Assembly: GCA_964618955.1 (NCBI GenBank)
Contig: CAZUBO010000006.1
Span: forward strand, 1-53,138
Length of the DNA stretch: 53,138 nt
Direction of reading: 5' to 3'
Origin: JAKLIH01 sp964618955
GTDB lineage: Bacteria; Patescibacteriota; Minisyncoccia; UBA6257; JAKLIH01
Made by a program: the position numbers and the translations under genes. Below the pieces are notes generated by a model that saw only the letters and a program-made list of their open reading frames with translations, ran no database searches and was not told the DNA's origin. Below, one piece after another: positions 18,094 to 25,459 of this stretch (positions are counted from its first letter, which is position 1; each line of letters begins with the position of its first letter).

Positions 18094-19785
18094 CTAGGGG
18101 CGTAGCTCAACTGGCAGAGCAACAGTCTTCAAAACTGAAGGTTGAGGGTTCAACTCCTTCCGCCCCTGCCCAACCGAAAGTGAAGGGTATAAAATGCCAC
18201 TTCGCTTGTTATCTACTATCTTTTTATTGGTTCGAGCCGATTCATTTGCAAAAGCTGTATTTTCAGCAAGGTTCGGACTTTTTTCCAAAAAGCTTGATTT
18301 TAACTTACCAATAGGGACTAACCAATCATTAGTCTCTATTTTTATTATTCCATCTTTTAGAATAAGATTTTTGCCAAAGCTGGCTAATATATCTTTCTTA
18401 GTTTGAATGGACCCGTTAATAAATGATGTTTTGGCATTGTTGATGAAATTAAAAGCAGTATTGATTTGATTCAATCAAGTTTCTGAATGTTTTTGAAAAT
18501 TATCAAGTTTGTCTTTTGCGTTTCTTGAATCTTTTTCTATTTCAAGTTTTCGTTCATTAAAATCTTGGTCCGTGATCTGATTGTTTAATCGCATATCAAT
18601 TAATAGTTTTTGTTTTTGTTGAGTTGATTGGTAGCAATTGGATATCATTGCGTATTCTTGGTCCTTGTATTTCTGTTCCATTTCATTTTGACTTTTTAGA
18701 ACTTCAAGGCACCAATCAGTAGTTTCTTTAGGGATAGTATATTTTTCAAGTTCTTCAATAATTTGTTTTTCAAGTAATTCTAATTTTATAGGTTTTTCAG
18801 GACAAGGGATACGTTTTCTTTTGTGAGTGCAGTGATAATAAATGTAGCTTTTGTAATCATTAATACTTTTTACTTTTTTCTTTTTTTCATCAGCTGTAAT
18901 TGAACATCCGCAATGACCACATTTAATCATTCCGGTAAATGCAAAATCGTGAGTAGATGTTCTTGGTTTTTCCTTGTTGCCTAAAATTATTTGAGCTTTA
19001 TCAAACTCTGCTTCAGTTATCATTGGTTCGTGTTGTCCCTGATATCAATTACCACTACCTACAGGATATTCATATCTACCATAGTAAAATGAGTTATTAA
19101 ATACTCCGTATATTGTGCTATAAGCTAATTTTCTATTGCCTCCGTGCCTTTTAGATGGAGTAATGAATCCCCATTCATTATTGGCAATATCAACTATTTG
19201 AGAAGGGTTATGAGTTCCAGTTAATAATAGCTCCCACATTTTTTTGACTAAATCAAATCTATCGTCATCTTTTATAATGGTTTTGGCTAATAAATCATTT
19301 TTATATCCAAGAGGAGCAGATCCGGGTCTTCAACCTTTTTCTGCTTTACTTTTGGATCCACGTTTAACATTCTTGCTAAGGTCTAAAATGAATTGGTTTG
19401 CCATACAGCCCTCAAGTCCAATCATCAGAACGTTATCTTCTGGTAGATATTGTTTTTCAGGTGTTCTGATTGTTTTTATTATAGAGTTTTGTAGTAATCA
19501 ACTAATCTTTCCACCATCTACTGGATTCCTAAATAAGCGGTCTATTTTCCAACATAAAATGCCATCAGCTTCACCACTTTCGATCAACCCCATCATTTTA
19601 GTAAACTGTGGGCGCTTGTTTGGAGCTTTGGCTGATTTTGATTCAGTTAAAGTTGTTACAATATCTAAGCCAAGATTATTAGCGATATCTTTTAATACTT
19701 TAATCTGATCGTCAATAGATTGTATCTGCCGACTTTTGTCTTCTGATGATTTGCGAGCATAGAGTATGTATTTTATGTTTTCCAT
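18094..19785 (-). CDS. Large serine recombinase (element integrase) ending through tRNA-Trp
   Basis: A 563-residue site-specific recombinase. The N-terminal resolvase domain begins KYILYARKSSEDKSRQ with the catalytic Ser near residue 13. It continues with ILCWKIDRLFRNP and the recombinase domain (GSAPLGYKNDL). A zinc ribbon near residues 285-320 carries CGHCGCS ... CTHKRKRIPC, followed by a long coiled-coil. Three TGA codons are read as Trp. The last ~25 residues (GRKELNPQPSVLKTVALPVE) are the antisense translation of tRNA-Trp(UCA), and the stop codon overlaps the first tRNA base. Such tails are typical of recombinases whose element sits in a tRNA gene. It probably integrates and excises the 18.1-25.4 kb element. 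Confidence 0.93.
18096..18168 (+). tRNA. tRNA-Trp (UCA), decodes UGA as tryptophan
   Basis: Acceptor AGGGGCG/CGCCCCT with discriminator G, D arm GCTCAACTGGCAGAGC, anticodon stem CAGT/ACTG around the loop CTTCAAA, giving anticodon TCA, and T arm GAGGGTTCAACTCCTTC. The body closely matches bacterial tRNA-Trp, with C34 changed to T34. The normal length and short variable loop exclude tRNA-Sec. Downstream bases are CCC, so the 3' CCA is not encoded. It pairs with UGA and, by wobble, UGG. The whole gene lies antisense inside the 3' end of the serine recombinase gene. Confidence 0.96.
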
Positions 19786-19791
19786 ATTGTT

Positions 19792-19968
19792 TTATTTATT
19801 GCTTTTCTTAATTTGATTTTGTGAGATTGTATTAGGATTTGTAGGGGTTGGTTTACGATAAAGTTCGGGATGATTTCTCATATCGATTTTTAGTAATAAG
19901 TAAAAGAATTCTCTTAAATTCTGTTCGGTTTCAAATTTTGAGTTTTCCGATTTTTGTTGTTTATCCAT
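19792..19968 (-). CDS. Small hydrophilic protein upstream of the recombinase
   Basis: A 58-residue protein starting MDKQQKSENSKFETEQ and ending in an Asn/Lys/Pro-rich tail. The ATG at 19968 is chosen because it follows the structured leader; an upstream in-frame extension to 20046 would translate through that hairpin. The core QNLREFFYLLLKIDMRNHPELY looks like one amphipathic helix. It ends 6 bp before the recombinase start, so it is probably cotranscribed and may be an excision or regulatory partner. No family is recognised. Confidence 0.65.
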   Translation of the reverse strand: MDKQQKSENSKFETEQNLREFFYLLLKIDMRNHPELYRKPTPTNPNTISQNQIKKSNK

Positions 19969-19990
19969 ATGATAATATTTAATTTTAATT

Positions 19991-20106
19991 AAAAGGACAG
20001 CCCTGCGTTGAATAGAAACACTTAACTCGGAAGAATTAAATATCACTAAACAGGACTGCCCTTTTAATAGGGTGATATTTTTATTCCGAGTATATTTCTA
20101 TTCAAC
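19991..20106 (-). ncRNA. Pseudoknot-like leader of the recombinase operon
   Basis: Three nested inverted repeats: GTTGAATAGAAA (20007-20018) with TTTCTATTCAAC (20095-20106), ACTCGGAA with TTCCGAGT, and AATATCAC with GTGATATT, 28 bp of stem in all. The loop segment CAGGACTGCCCTTTT (20051-20065) also pairs, with two wobbles, with AAAAGGACAGCCCTG (19991-20005) just outside the stem, which makes a pseudoknot. On the minus strand it ends 22 nt before the 58-residue gene. An RNA attenuator or a DNA recombination/transfer site are both possible. Confidence 0.6.
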
Positions 20107-20126
20107 ATATTAAGCATATCATATTT

Positions 20127-20306
20127 TTAATTATTTTTCAACGATTCATTTTGTTTCTTAAGATTAAAAGAATTAATCACTACTGTTTTAGCAAATATCA
20201 AAAGTTGAGAAGCTTCTTTCCTTGCTTCTTCTAAAGTCAAAACAACATTTCTGACTTTTTTCTGAATTTCAATATATTTTTTTAATTGTTCTTCTGATAT
20301 TTCCAT
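20127..20306 (-). CDS. Small helical protein
   Basis: A 59-residue protein, MEISEEQLKKYIEIQ at the N-terminus, predicted almost entirely helical with regularly spaced hydrophobics (VVLTLEEARKEASQLLIF). No TGA codons and no recognised family. It lies 27 bp downstream of the winged-helix gene in the minus-strand block and ends 21 bp before the structured recombinase leader, so it may be the last gene of the upstream transcript. Size, clean start after AT-rich leader and placement support it as a real gene. Confidence 0.6.
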   Translation of the reverse strand: MEISEEQLKKYIEIQKKVRNVVLTLEEARKEASQLLIFAKTVVINSFNLKKQNESLKNN

Positions 20307-20333
20307 AAAACAGTTATAAATTATTAATTGTAT

Positions 20334-21074
20334 TTAGATATATTTAATATCTTTTTTGTCACCTGCAAATTTCTTCCATTTGCCTTCGTGTAATACTTCT
20401 CACTTTTCATATCCGTTAACCTCAGCTTGTTTCATCGGGTCGCCATTGTAAGTTGGTTGTTTTGTTCTCTCTGGTGCTCTATCTATTCAGTTATTTCAAT
20501 GAATTTTAATATCAAAGTTTTTTATGGCTTGTCATATTTCTTTATTACCTTTAACGTTTTTTCTGGATCAATATTTAATAAATTTTTCTTTTTCTTGCAA
20601 ATTATCGGTTTGAATTAATGAATTAAAAAGTGTCGAAAGACTCTCTGCGGTATTCTTTGTATTATTCTCTGTATAGATAGTTGGTTTGTTTGAGTATGAC
20701 TTGCCCTGTTGTTTAGATATAACTTGTTGTGTTGTTTTGTTATAACTTAATATCTTATTTATTACTTCGTTTGTATTTATTTTGTAATAGCTTTTGGCGG
20801 GGATGTCTTTTCGAGTTATCTTTATTAAATTAAGTTTTATTAAGGTCTTTTTAGCATTTTTTAATTCTGTTGGGCCTAAACATATCTCTTGCATTATATC
20901 ATTGTCAGTTTTGTAAAACTCATTATGTTTCATTGCTTTGTCTCAATATAAAAGTTGAGATAATAGTAGCCCGGAAGTGATTTTGTTGACTATTTTGGCG
21001 TAGACGGAATAAAAGGCTATTGGTCGTTCTTGAAATTCTTCTAATAAGTCCTTTATATCTTTTATATTGTTCAT
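20334..21074 (-). CDS. Phage/plasmid-type winged-helix replication protein
   Basis: A 246-residue protein. Residues ~20-45 read SVYAKIVNKITSGLLLSQLLYW and are followed by FYKTDNDIMQEICLGPTELKNAKKTL, a pattern typical of phage and plasmid replication-initiation or primosome-like wHTH proteins. The C-terminal half is polar with a Trp-rich region (IHWNNWIDRAP). TGA codons encode several Trp, including in LLYW, which is why the first ~50 residues are missed under the standard code. The ATG at 21074 overlaps the stop of the preceding gene by 13 bp, indicating translational coupling. A role in element replication is inferred. Confidence 0.7.
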
Positions 21075-21418
21075 TTTTCAGAGTTAAAGTTTTTGTTAAT
21101 TTGGCTTTTAAAGCCATTGAAATTCATAGAGGGTATATTTATTTCTGATTCTGCAATCTGCGGGTTCTCAGGTGATTTTACCACCCCTAAACTACTCGCC
21201 TCAGTAGGTTTTGAGTTCGTTAGTTCGTAAAGGAAATGAAGGATTTGTTTTTTGTCATTTATATCGTATTCTTTTGAATTGACTAATATTTCAAAATTTT
21301 TCTTAATGATTTGATTATCAAAATGTTTTTGCCTAACAGTATAGGCTATACAAATATAATCGGTTCAATAAGGTTTTGCTAATTTAATTTTTTGAAAGTT
21401 AGCTTTTAACGATTTCAT
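21062..21418 (-). CDS. Hypothetical protein of the integrated element
   Basis: A 118-residue protein starting MKSLKANFQKIKLAKPYW and ending NSEKWTI, with both Trp encoded by TGA. The N-terminal 65 residues look alpha-helical and the C-terminus is polar and probably disordered. Its last 13 bp overlap the winged-helix gene, a tight coupling often seen between replication genes of small elements. No family is recognised; an accessory replication or regulatory role is inferred from context. Confidence 0.65.
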
Positions 21419-21451
21419 ATTAATAATATTTAATTTATTTTATTATAAAAT

Positions 21452-21488
21452 AAAAACACTACACTCTTTATCGAGTATAGCATTTTTA
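21452..21488 (-). terminator. Terminator between two minus-strand element genes
   Basis: On the minus strand TGCTATACTC and GAGTGTAGTG pair with wobbles around GATAAA, flanked by A and T runs. It follows the 262-residue gene and could work on both strands. Confidence 0.65.
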
Positions 21489-21531
21489 TATTTTTTGGCT
21501 TGATGATTGGGTTACTCTGTACTACTCTATG

Positions 21532-22320
21532 CTACTTTAGGCCGTGATGCTTTTTTCGTTTGTATTTATGAGCCTTTTCAAGTTGTTCCGAAAATGAAAT
21601 TTTATCTATGCCTGCTTTTTTCAAATCTTTTTCAGTAACTTTGTCGCCTATATATACTACCATATCATTACTTCTTTTTGGAAAAAAAGCTTTTAATATA
21701 TCTTTTTTAAAACCCAATTCATTTAATATATTAATAAATCTTTTATTTTGTACTTCTTGTCTTACGCCTCAGGGTAATTCGTTACGTTTTATCTCGGTAT
21801 AAGGTTTTTGTAATCTTATATGGTCAAAAAAGACATAATTAACACCAACGCCATATGGCTTACCTATTAAATAATTATTAATAAATATGCTTCTATCCTT
21901 TACTTGTAATACAAAATTTTTCTTGTATTTTTTTGTTGATGTATGTTTTTTTGTTTTGTCATTGATTTTTTGTTCGTATATTTTACAAATTTGAGAAAAT
22001 GATGGTTCTATGGGCCTGACAAAATAACCAAAACTAGTAAGCGTTGCTTTGTCTTTTGATTTATGATCTTCTTCCCAAATTTGATTTATTTCATCTTTTG
22101 TTGGGAAAATATTTTCAATGGCTCCCATTTTTTCTAATTTTTCAAAGAAAAATTGAGTTACCGCACTCTCTTTAAATTTAATATTATGTTTGTCAAGAAT
22201 GTTTAGAAAAGGGAAATAAATAAAAGTGTTGGGCTCTTGTTTATCAACTTCACATTTAATTCTTTGCAAAAGATTATTTATTTCAATATTTTCTTGTTTT
22301 TCGGTATCAAATCTTTTCAT
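21532..22320 (-). CDS. Hypothetical element protein, 262 residues
   Basis: Starts MKRFDTEKQENIEINN and reads through a TGA (ELPWGVRQ) at 21769-21771 to a TAA at 21532. The first half is helical with a wHTH-like look (FLNILDKHNIKFKESAVTQFFFEKLEKMG). The middle, KKNFVLQVKDRSIFINNYLIGKPYG, is beta-rich. The C-terminus is basic (KAHKYKRKKHHGLK). No family is recognised. It is the first gene of the minus-strand block and is divergent from the candidate ncRNA, which suggests a regulator or a replication protein bound near that region. Confidence 0.65.
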
Positions 22321-22364
22321 TTTTGGCTATAATAAATGATTTTTGTTAATTATTAGTGCAATAG

Positions 22365-22393
22365 TTGCAATTTTTATTGGCCTGTGGTATTAT
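22365..22393 (+). promoter_or_regulatory. Promoter of the candidate ncRNA
   Basis: TTGCAA at 22365-22370, a 17-bp spacer and TATTAT at 22388-22393. Transcription would begin about 22400, exactly where the paired structure begins. Confidence 0.6.
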
Positions 22394-22399
22394 TAGAGT

Positions 22400-22618
22400 A
22401 TACCAAATGTTGGATATCAAATCAACAAGTGGTATTATTTAGAAAAAATAATTACCTAACCCTTATAGCATTTGGCAATTTCCGCTGTAAGATATGGTAA
22501 AAAATCCTACGCGAATAAACACGGTCTCCTGACCGGTACTTATTCGCGTAGGTCTATACCCGAAAGGGCATAGGGCAATTTCGAAAGGAGTTGTCGCCGC
22601 TGTCGGGGGACCGTTTTT
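22400..22618 (+). ncRNA. Candidate structured ncRNA of the integrated element
   Basis: No convincing ORF; locally GC-rich in an AT-rich genome. Stems: CCAAATG (22403) with CATTTGG (22469), enclosing GGTATTATTT/AAATAATTACC; a perfect 13-bp stem CCTACGCGAATAA (22506) with TTATTCGCGTAGG (22540), enclosing CGGTC/GACCG; CTAT-CCC-GAAA-GGG-ATAG (22554-22573); and CAATTTC-GAAA-GGAGTTG (22576-22593). CGGTCTCC (22522) can also pair with GGGGACCG (22606), which precedes TTTTTG. Promoter, two GNRA hairpins and a 3' T-run fit a transcript of about 220 nt. It matches no RNA family I can name. Confidence 0.6.
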
Positions 22619-22650
22619 GTTTCTTGATGCGGATAAAATCATACGCGAAT

Positions 22651-22794
22651 ATGAAAAAATATAAACCATATCTTTTAATACTTTTAATTTTTATTGTTCT
22701 CGCTTTTTACTTTTATTTTGGAGTAATTGAATGTTGGCACAATTTTTGAATTGATTGAATCGGGGAAATCATAGGTATTAGTTGTTTTCCATAA
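22651..22794 (+). CDS. Small single-span membrane protein, 47 residues
   Basis: MKKYKPYLLILLIFIVLAFY opens the protein: a short basic N-terminus and a strong membrane helix, then an aromatic-rich tail with two TGA-encoded Trp (NFWIDWIGEI). It begins directly after a third copy of ACGCGAATA (22642-22650), a sequence also present in the 13-bp stem of the ncRNA upstream, so the leader could pair with that RNA. Function unknown. Confidence 0.5.
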
Positions 22795-22854
22795 TCAGGG
22801 TCGTATTATTTATATAAAAATATTTAATTAATATGACAGCATTAAACTAATTTT

Positions 22855-23883
22855 ATGATAAAAACATTATTTTCATTTTTCAACAAAAATCAAGCAATTA
22901 AATTAACTATAGTAGCTTTTATTGTTTTATTTATTTTTCCGCAAGTATCATTGGGTATATGATGAAATCCATTTAGTTGGAATTTATTTAATAATAGAAT
23001 AAAAAATAGTAGTCAACTTTCAAAGATTCAACAATTAGATGTCGGAGTTGAACAATCAAAGCAGAAGATCATTACAATTAAAAAGATAACTACTACGACA
23101 ACAAAAGTAAAAGATCTAAATAGTAATATAAAAATAGTGAGTACAACTACTCGGCCAGTAGTTGATATAGTTGTAGAAACTACAACTACTACACAATTGA
23201 CCAAAACATTAAATGGGCAAGAGAAACTTGTGAAACAACAAGAATTAGAACAAATTAAGGAGAATTTAGCTACTTTACAAAAGAAACTGGCAGTACGACG
23301 AACCACAACTACTACGCGAGACATCGAAGCCGATTTAAAAGAAAAATCGGCTGTTGAAAAACGACAGATCGAAGAAAGTACGGCTATCCTTCAAGAAGAA
23401 TTAGCGATGCGAGCAATGCGCTTGAAATCTTCTGCCACTACTAGTACTACTATTTCAAAGACACCAAAATATTTGATGCCCGACAAGCCAATTATTGAAA
23501 CATTTTGCGATAACAGGGGAAACTGTGTTCATTCTCAATTTGCCGATTTTAATTCTAAATCGTATTTATCTGCACCTACGGTTTATGTAGGAGAAACGCT
23601 TGACTTTACTATTAAAGTTTCCGGAGAAGAAAGTTCGGGAGTACTTGCATTTATTATTTCTCAGGGTTATGATTGAGCGAAAGAGGGAGGAATGAAACCT
23701 TGGAGTACAAACTTGACGTATACCAAAACTTTTTCTAAAGATGACATAAATGTATCTGGTTATCCTATATATGCCTATATTAAAAGCCAAAATGATAACT
23801 ATCATAGAAAATCTGGGAATTGTAATTGAACAGACTATTCTTGTGATGATCTGGCTACTTTAAAATATATTGTGCTTCCTTAG
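22855..23883 (+). CDS. Secreted/anchored protein with Thr-rich linkers and coiled coil
   Basis: A 342-residue protein. The N-terminal hydrophobic segment (LTIVAFIVLFIFPQVSLGIW) is a signal peptide or anchor. Residues 75-200 alternate Thr runs (TTTTT, four or more blocks) with charged coiled-coil stretches (LEQIKENLATLQKKLAVRR). The C-terminal ~110 residues form a Cys-containing beta-type domain (ETFCDNRGNCVHSQFADF; FTIKVSGEESSGVLAF). Thr runs of the same kind occur in the secreted proteins at 8-13 kb. It ends in TAG, with TGA read as Trp. It is carried by the integrated element and is probably exposed on the cell surface. Confidence 0.75.
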
Positions 23884-23894
23884 ACCCTATTGTT

Positions 23895-24911
23895 ATGCAA
23901 AAATATCTGAAAATAAATAAAAAAACTATGACAGAAAAAATTACAATTAAAAAAGGTTTCATTCAAATACCATTACTTATCGCAATTATTGTGGGCATTG
24001 TTACTGTTAGCAGCATCGGTTATTTTAGTATAAAGAAATATCGCAATTATCAATTCCAACAAATTGGAAAAGAAAAGAAAGCAAAAGAAGTACAACAGCA
24101 AACAGATTCCGAAGTTGAAAAGTTAAGGCAAGAAGTAAGGGCGTTAAAAAATGAAAAACCGGAAACTATTACGCAAACGATAACAAAAGAAGTTCCTTCT
24201 CAAAGTACAGAAATTACAGCTACAGAACTTAATCAATATCTTACTGGGGTAGTAAAAATTTCTTGTGGTAATACTTCGGGAAGCGGAACATTGGCGAGAT
24301 CTAACACAAATGGATATTTAGTTTTGACTAATTATCACGTTGTAAAAAACTTATCTACTAATACGTCTTGTTTTGTGGTGGTGGAGGATATAGACGGCAA
24401 TGGCTTAGGTGGGTTTATGACCGGCTCCGCTATTTCAGCTTGAAATAATTTGACGGATGTAGCCGTATTGGATTTAAAGATATGGGATAAAATGCCTGAT
24501 TTAGGAGAAGGTTTCAAAGTATTACCCATTCAGGATCTTAACTATAAGATATCTTCGCTTCAAGATTGTGCTGAATCTATGCCAATTGGTTCCCCTGTTG
24601 CGATAGTGGGGTATCCAGCTTACAGTGAACAACAAATGATTATTAGCGGAGTTTCGGAAGGAACAATATTATCTCGAATTGTTTCGAATGGAATCATAAG
24701 TGGATATGATTCCTCGGAATTATATAATGGATTGCCTTATAAAAATTATTTTATTTCAGCGAAGATCGATAGCGGAAATTCTGGTGGTATTGCTTTTTCT
24801 AAAGATAAGAACGGATTATGTAATTTAGGTATTCCTACTTGGCTTGCTGTTGGAAACTATGAAACTCAAGGGATAGTTCAGAATATTAGAAATGTAGACT
24901 TTAAGAAATAA
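23895..24911 (+). CDS. Membrane-anchored trypsin-like serine protease
   Basis: A 338-residue protein. A membrane helix (FIQIPLLIAIIVGIVTVSSIGYF) is followed by a coiled coil and a chymotrypsin-fold protease domain. The triad is intact: His148 in LTNYHVVKN, Asp188 in NNLTDVAVLDL and Ser296 in DSGNSGGIAF. The oxyanion GNSGG motif is of HtrA/S1 type, but no PDZ domain follows. ATGs at 23895 and 23928 are both possible starts; the membrane helix is kept either way. It lies 11 bp after the Thr-rich protein, so the two are probably made together and the protease may act outside the membrane. Confidence 0.85.
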
Positions 24912-24974
24912 TAACAATTTAGTAAGTTTTTTTAATTGATTTTAGCAGGAGGATTAAAAACTGTGGTATTTTGA

Positions 24975-25003
24975 TTGTATAATTATGAAAATTATGGTAT
25001 AAT
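24975..25003 (+). promoter_or_regulatory. Promoter of the terminase-like gene
   Basis: TTGTAT at 24975-24980, 17-bp spacer, TATAAT at 24998-25003; ATG 30 bp downstream. Confidence 0.6.
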
Positions 25004-25032
25004 ATATTTATAATAGACAATTAAATAATACT

Positions 25033-25440
25033 ATGGGCAAATTTATAAAAGCAAAAATACAGACGCAGCCAAATGAGAGACAGAAAAAGACATTGACTAA
25101 TTTGTTGGCAAATGGTGGCAAATCAATGAAACAAGCGATGATTAAAGCTGGTTATAGCGAAGCGTATTCAAAAAATTCTGGCAAACTTATAAATAGTCAA
25201 ACTTGGCAGGATTTAACAGCGGACGTATTAAGTGACGCTAAGTTGATGGAGGTCCACAAGGAATTACTTTCTAATAAAGATTGGCGTGCCAGAGATGCTG
25301 GGTTAGAAAAAGCTTATAAAATTCGTGGGAAATATGTTCCGGAACAAATTGAGATAACTAAACGTAAATATCAGGACTTGAGTAATGCTGAACTCGTGGC
25401 TTTGAAGAAAAAGCTTACGGATTTTTTATTAAAAAAGTAA
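25033..25440 (+). CDS. Phage terminase small subunit-like protein
   Basis: A 135-residue protein. LTNLLANGGKSMKQAMIKAGYSEAYSKN is the helix-turn-helix signature of small terminase subunits, which recognise phage DNA for packaging. The C-terminal half is helical (DLSNAELVALKKKLTDFLLKK). No large subunit, portal or capsid gene is present within the window, so it may be a remnant or a regulator in a satellite-like element. It has its own promoter and is the last plus-strand gene that fits the integrated element. Confidence 0.65.
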   Translation: MGKFIKAKIQTQPNERQKKTLTNLLANGGKSMKQAMIKAGYSEAYSKNSGKLINSQTWQDLTADVLSDAKLMEVHKELLSNKDWRARDAGLEKAYKIRGKYVPEQIEITKRKYQDLSNAELVALKKKLTDFLLKK

Positions 25441-25459
25441 TTTAAAGCAAATTATTTAT

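Noticed and set aside
18096..18168. tRNA-Sec because of the UCA anticodon
   Set aside because: Normal 7-bp acceptor and short variable loop; tRNA-Sec has an extended acceptor/T stem and a long variable arm.
18036..18474. Plus-strand ORFs across tRNA-Trp and the recombinase 3' end
   Set aside because: They are shadows of the tRNA and of the minus-strand recombinase; no protein family features.
22463..22669. Minus-strand 68-codon ORF in the ncRNA region
   Set aside because: No recognisable protein pattern, and the palindromic stems explain its open frame.
23028..23324. Minus-strand Val/Ser-rich ORF inside the Thr-rich protein gene
   Set aside because: It is the complement of ACT/ACA Thr repeats (VVVVV runs), not an independent gene.
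18094..25440. Tyrosine-recombinase style attL/attR direct repeats of the tRNA end
   Set aside because: I found no second copy of the tRNA 3' end between 18 and 52 kb, and serine recombinases need only a very short core.
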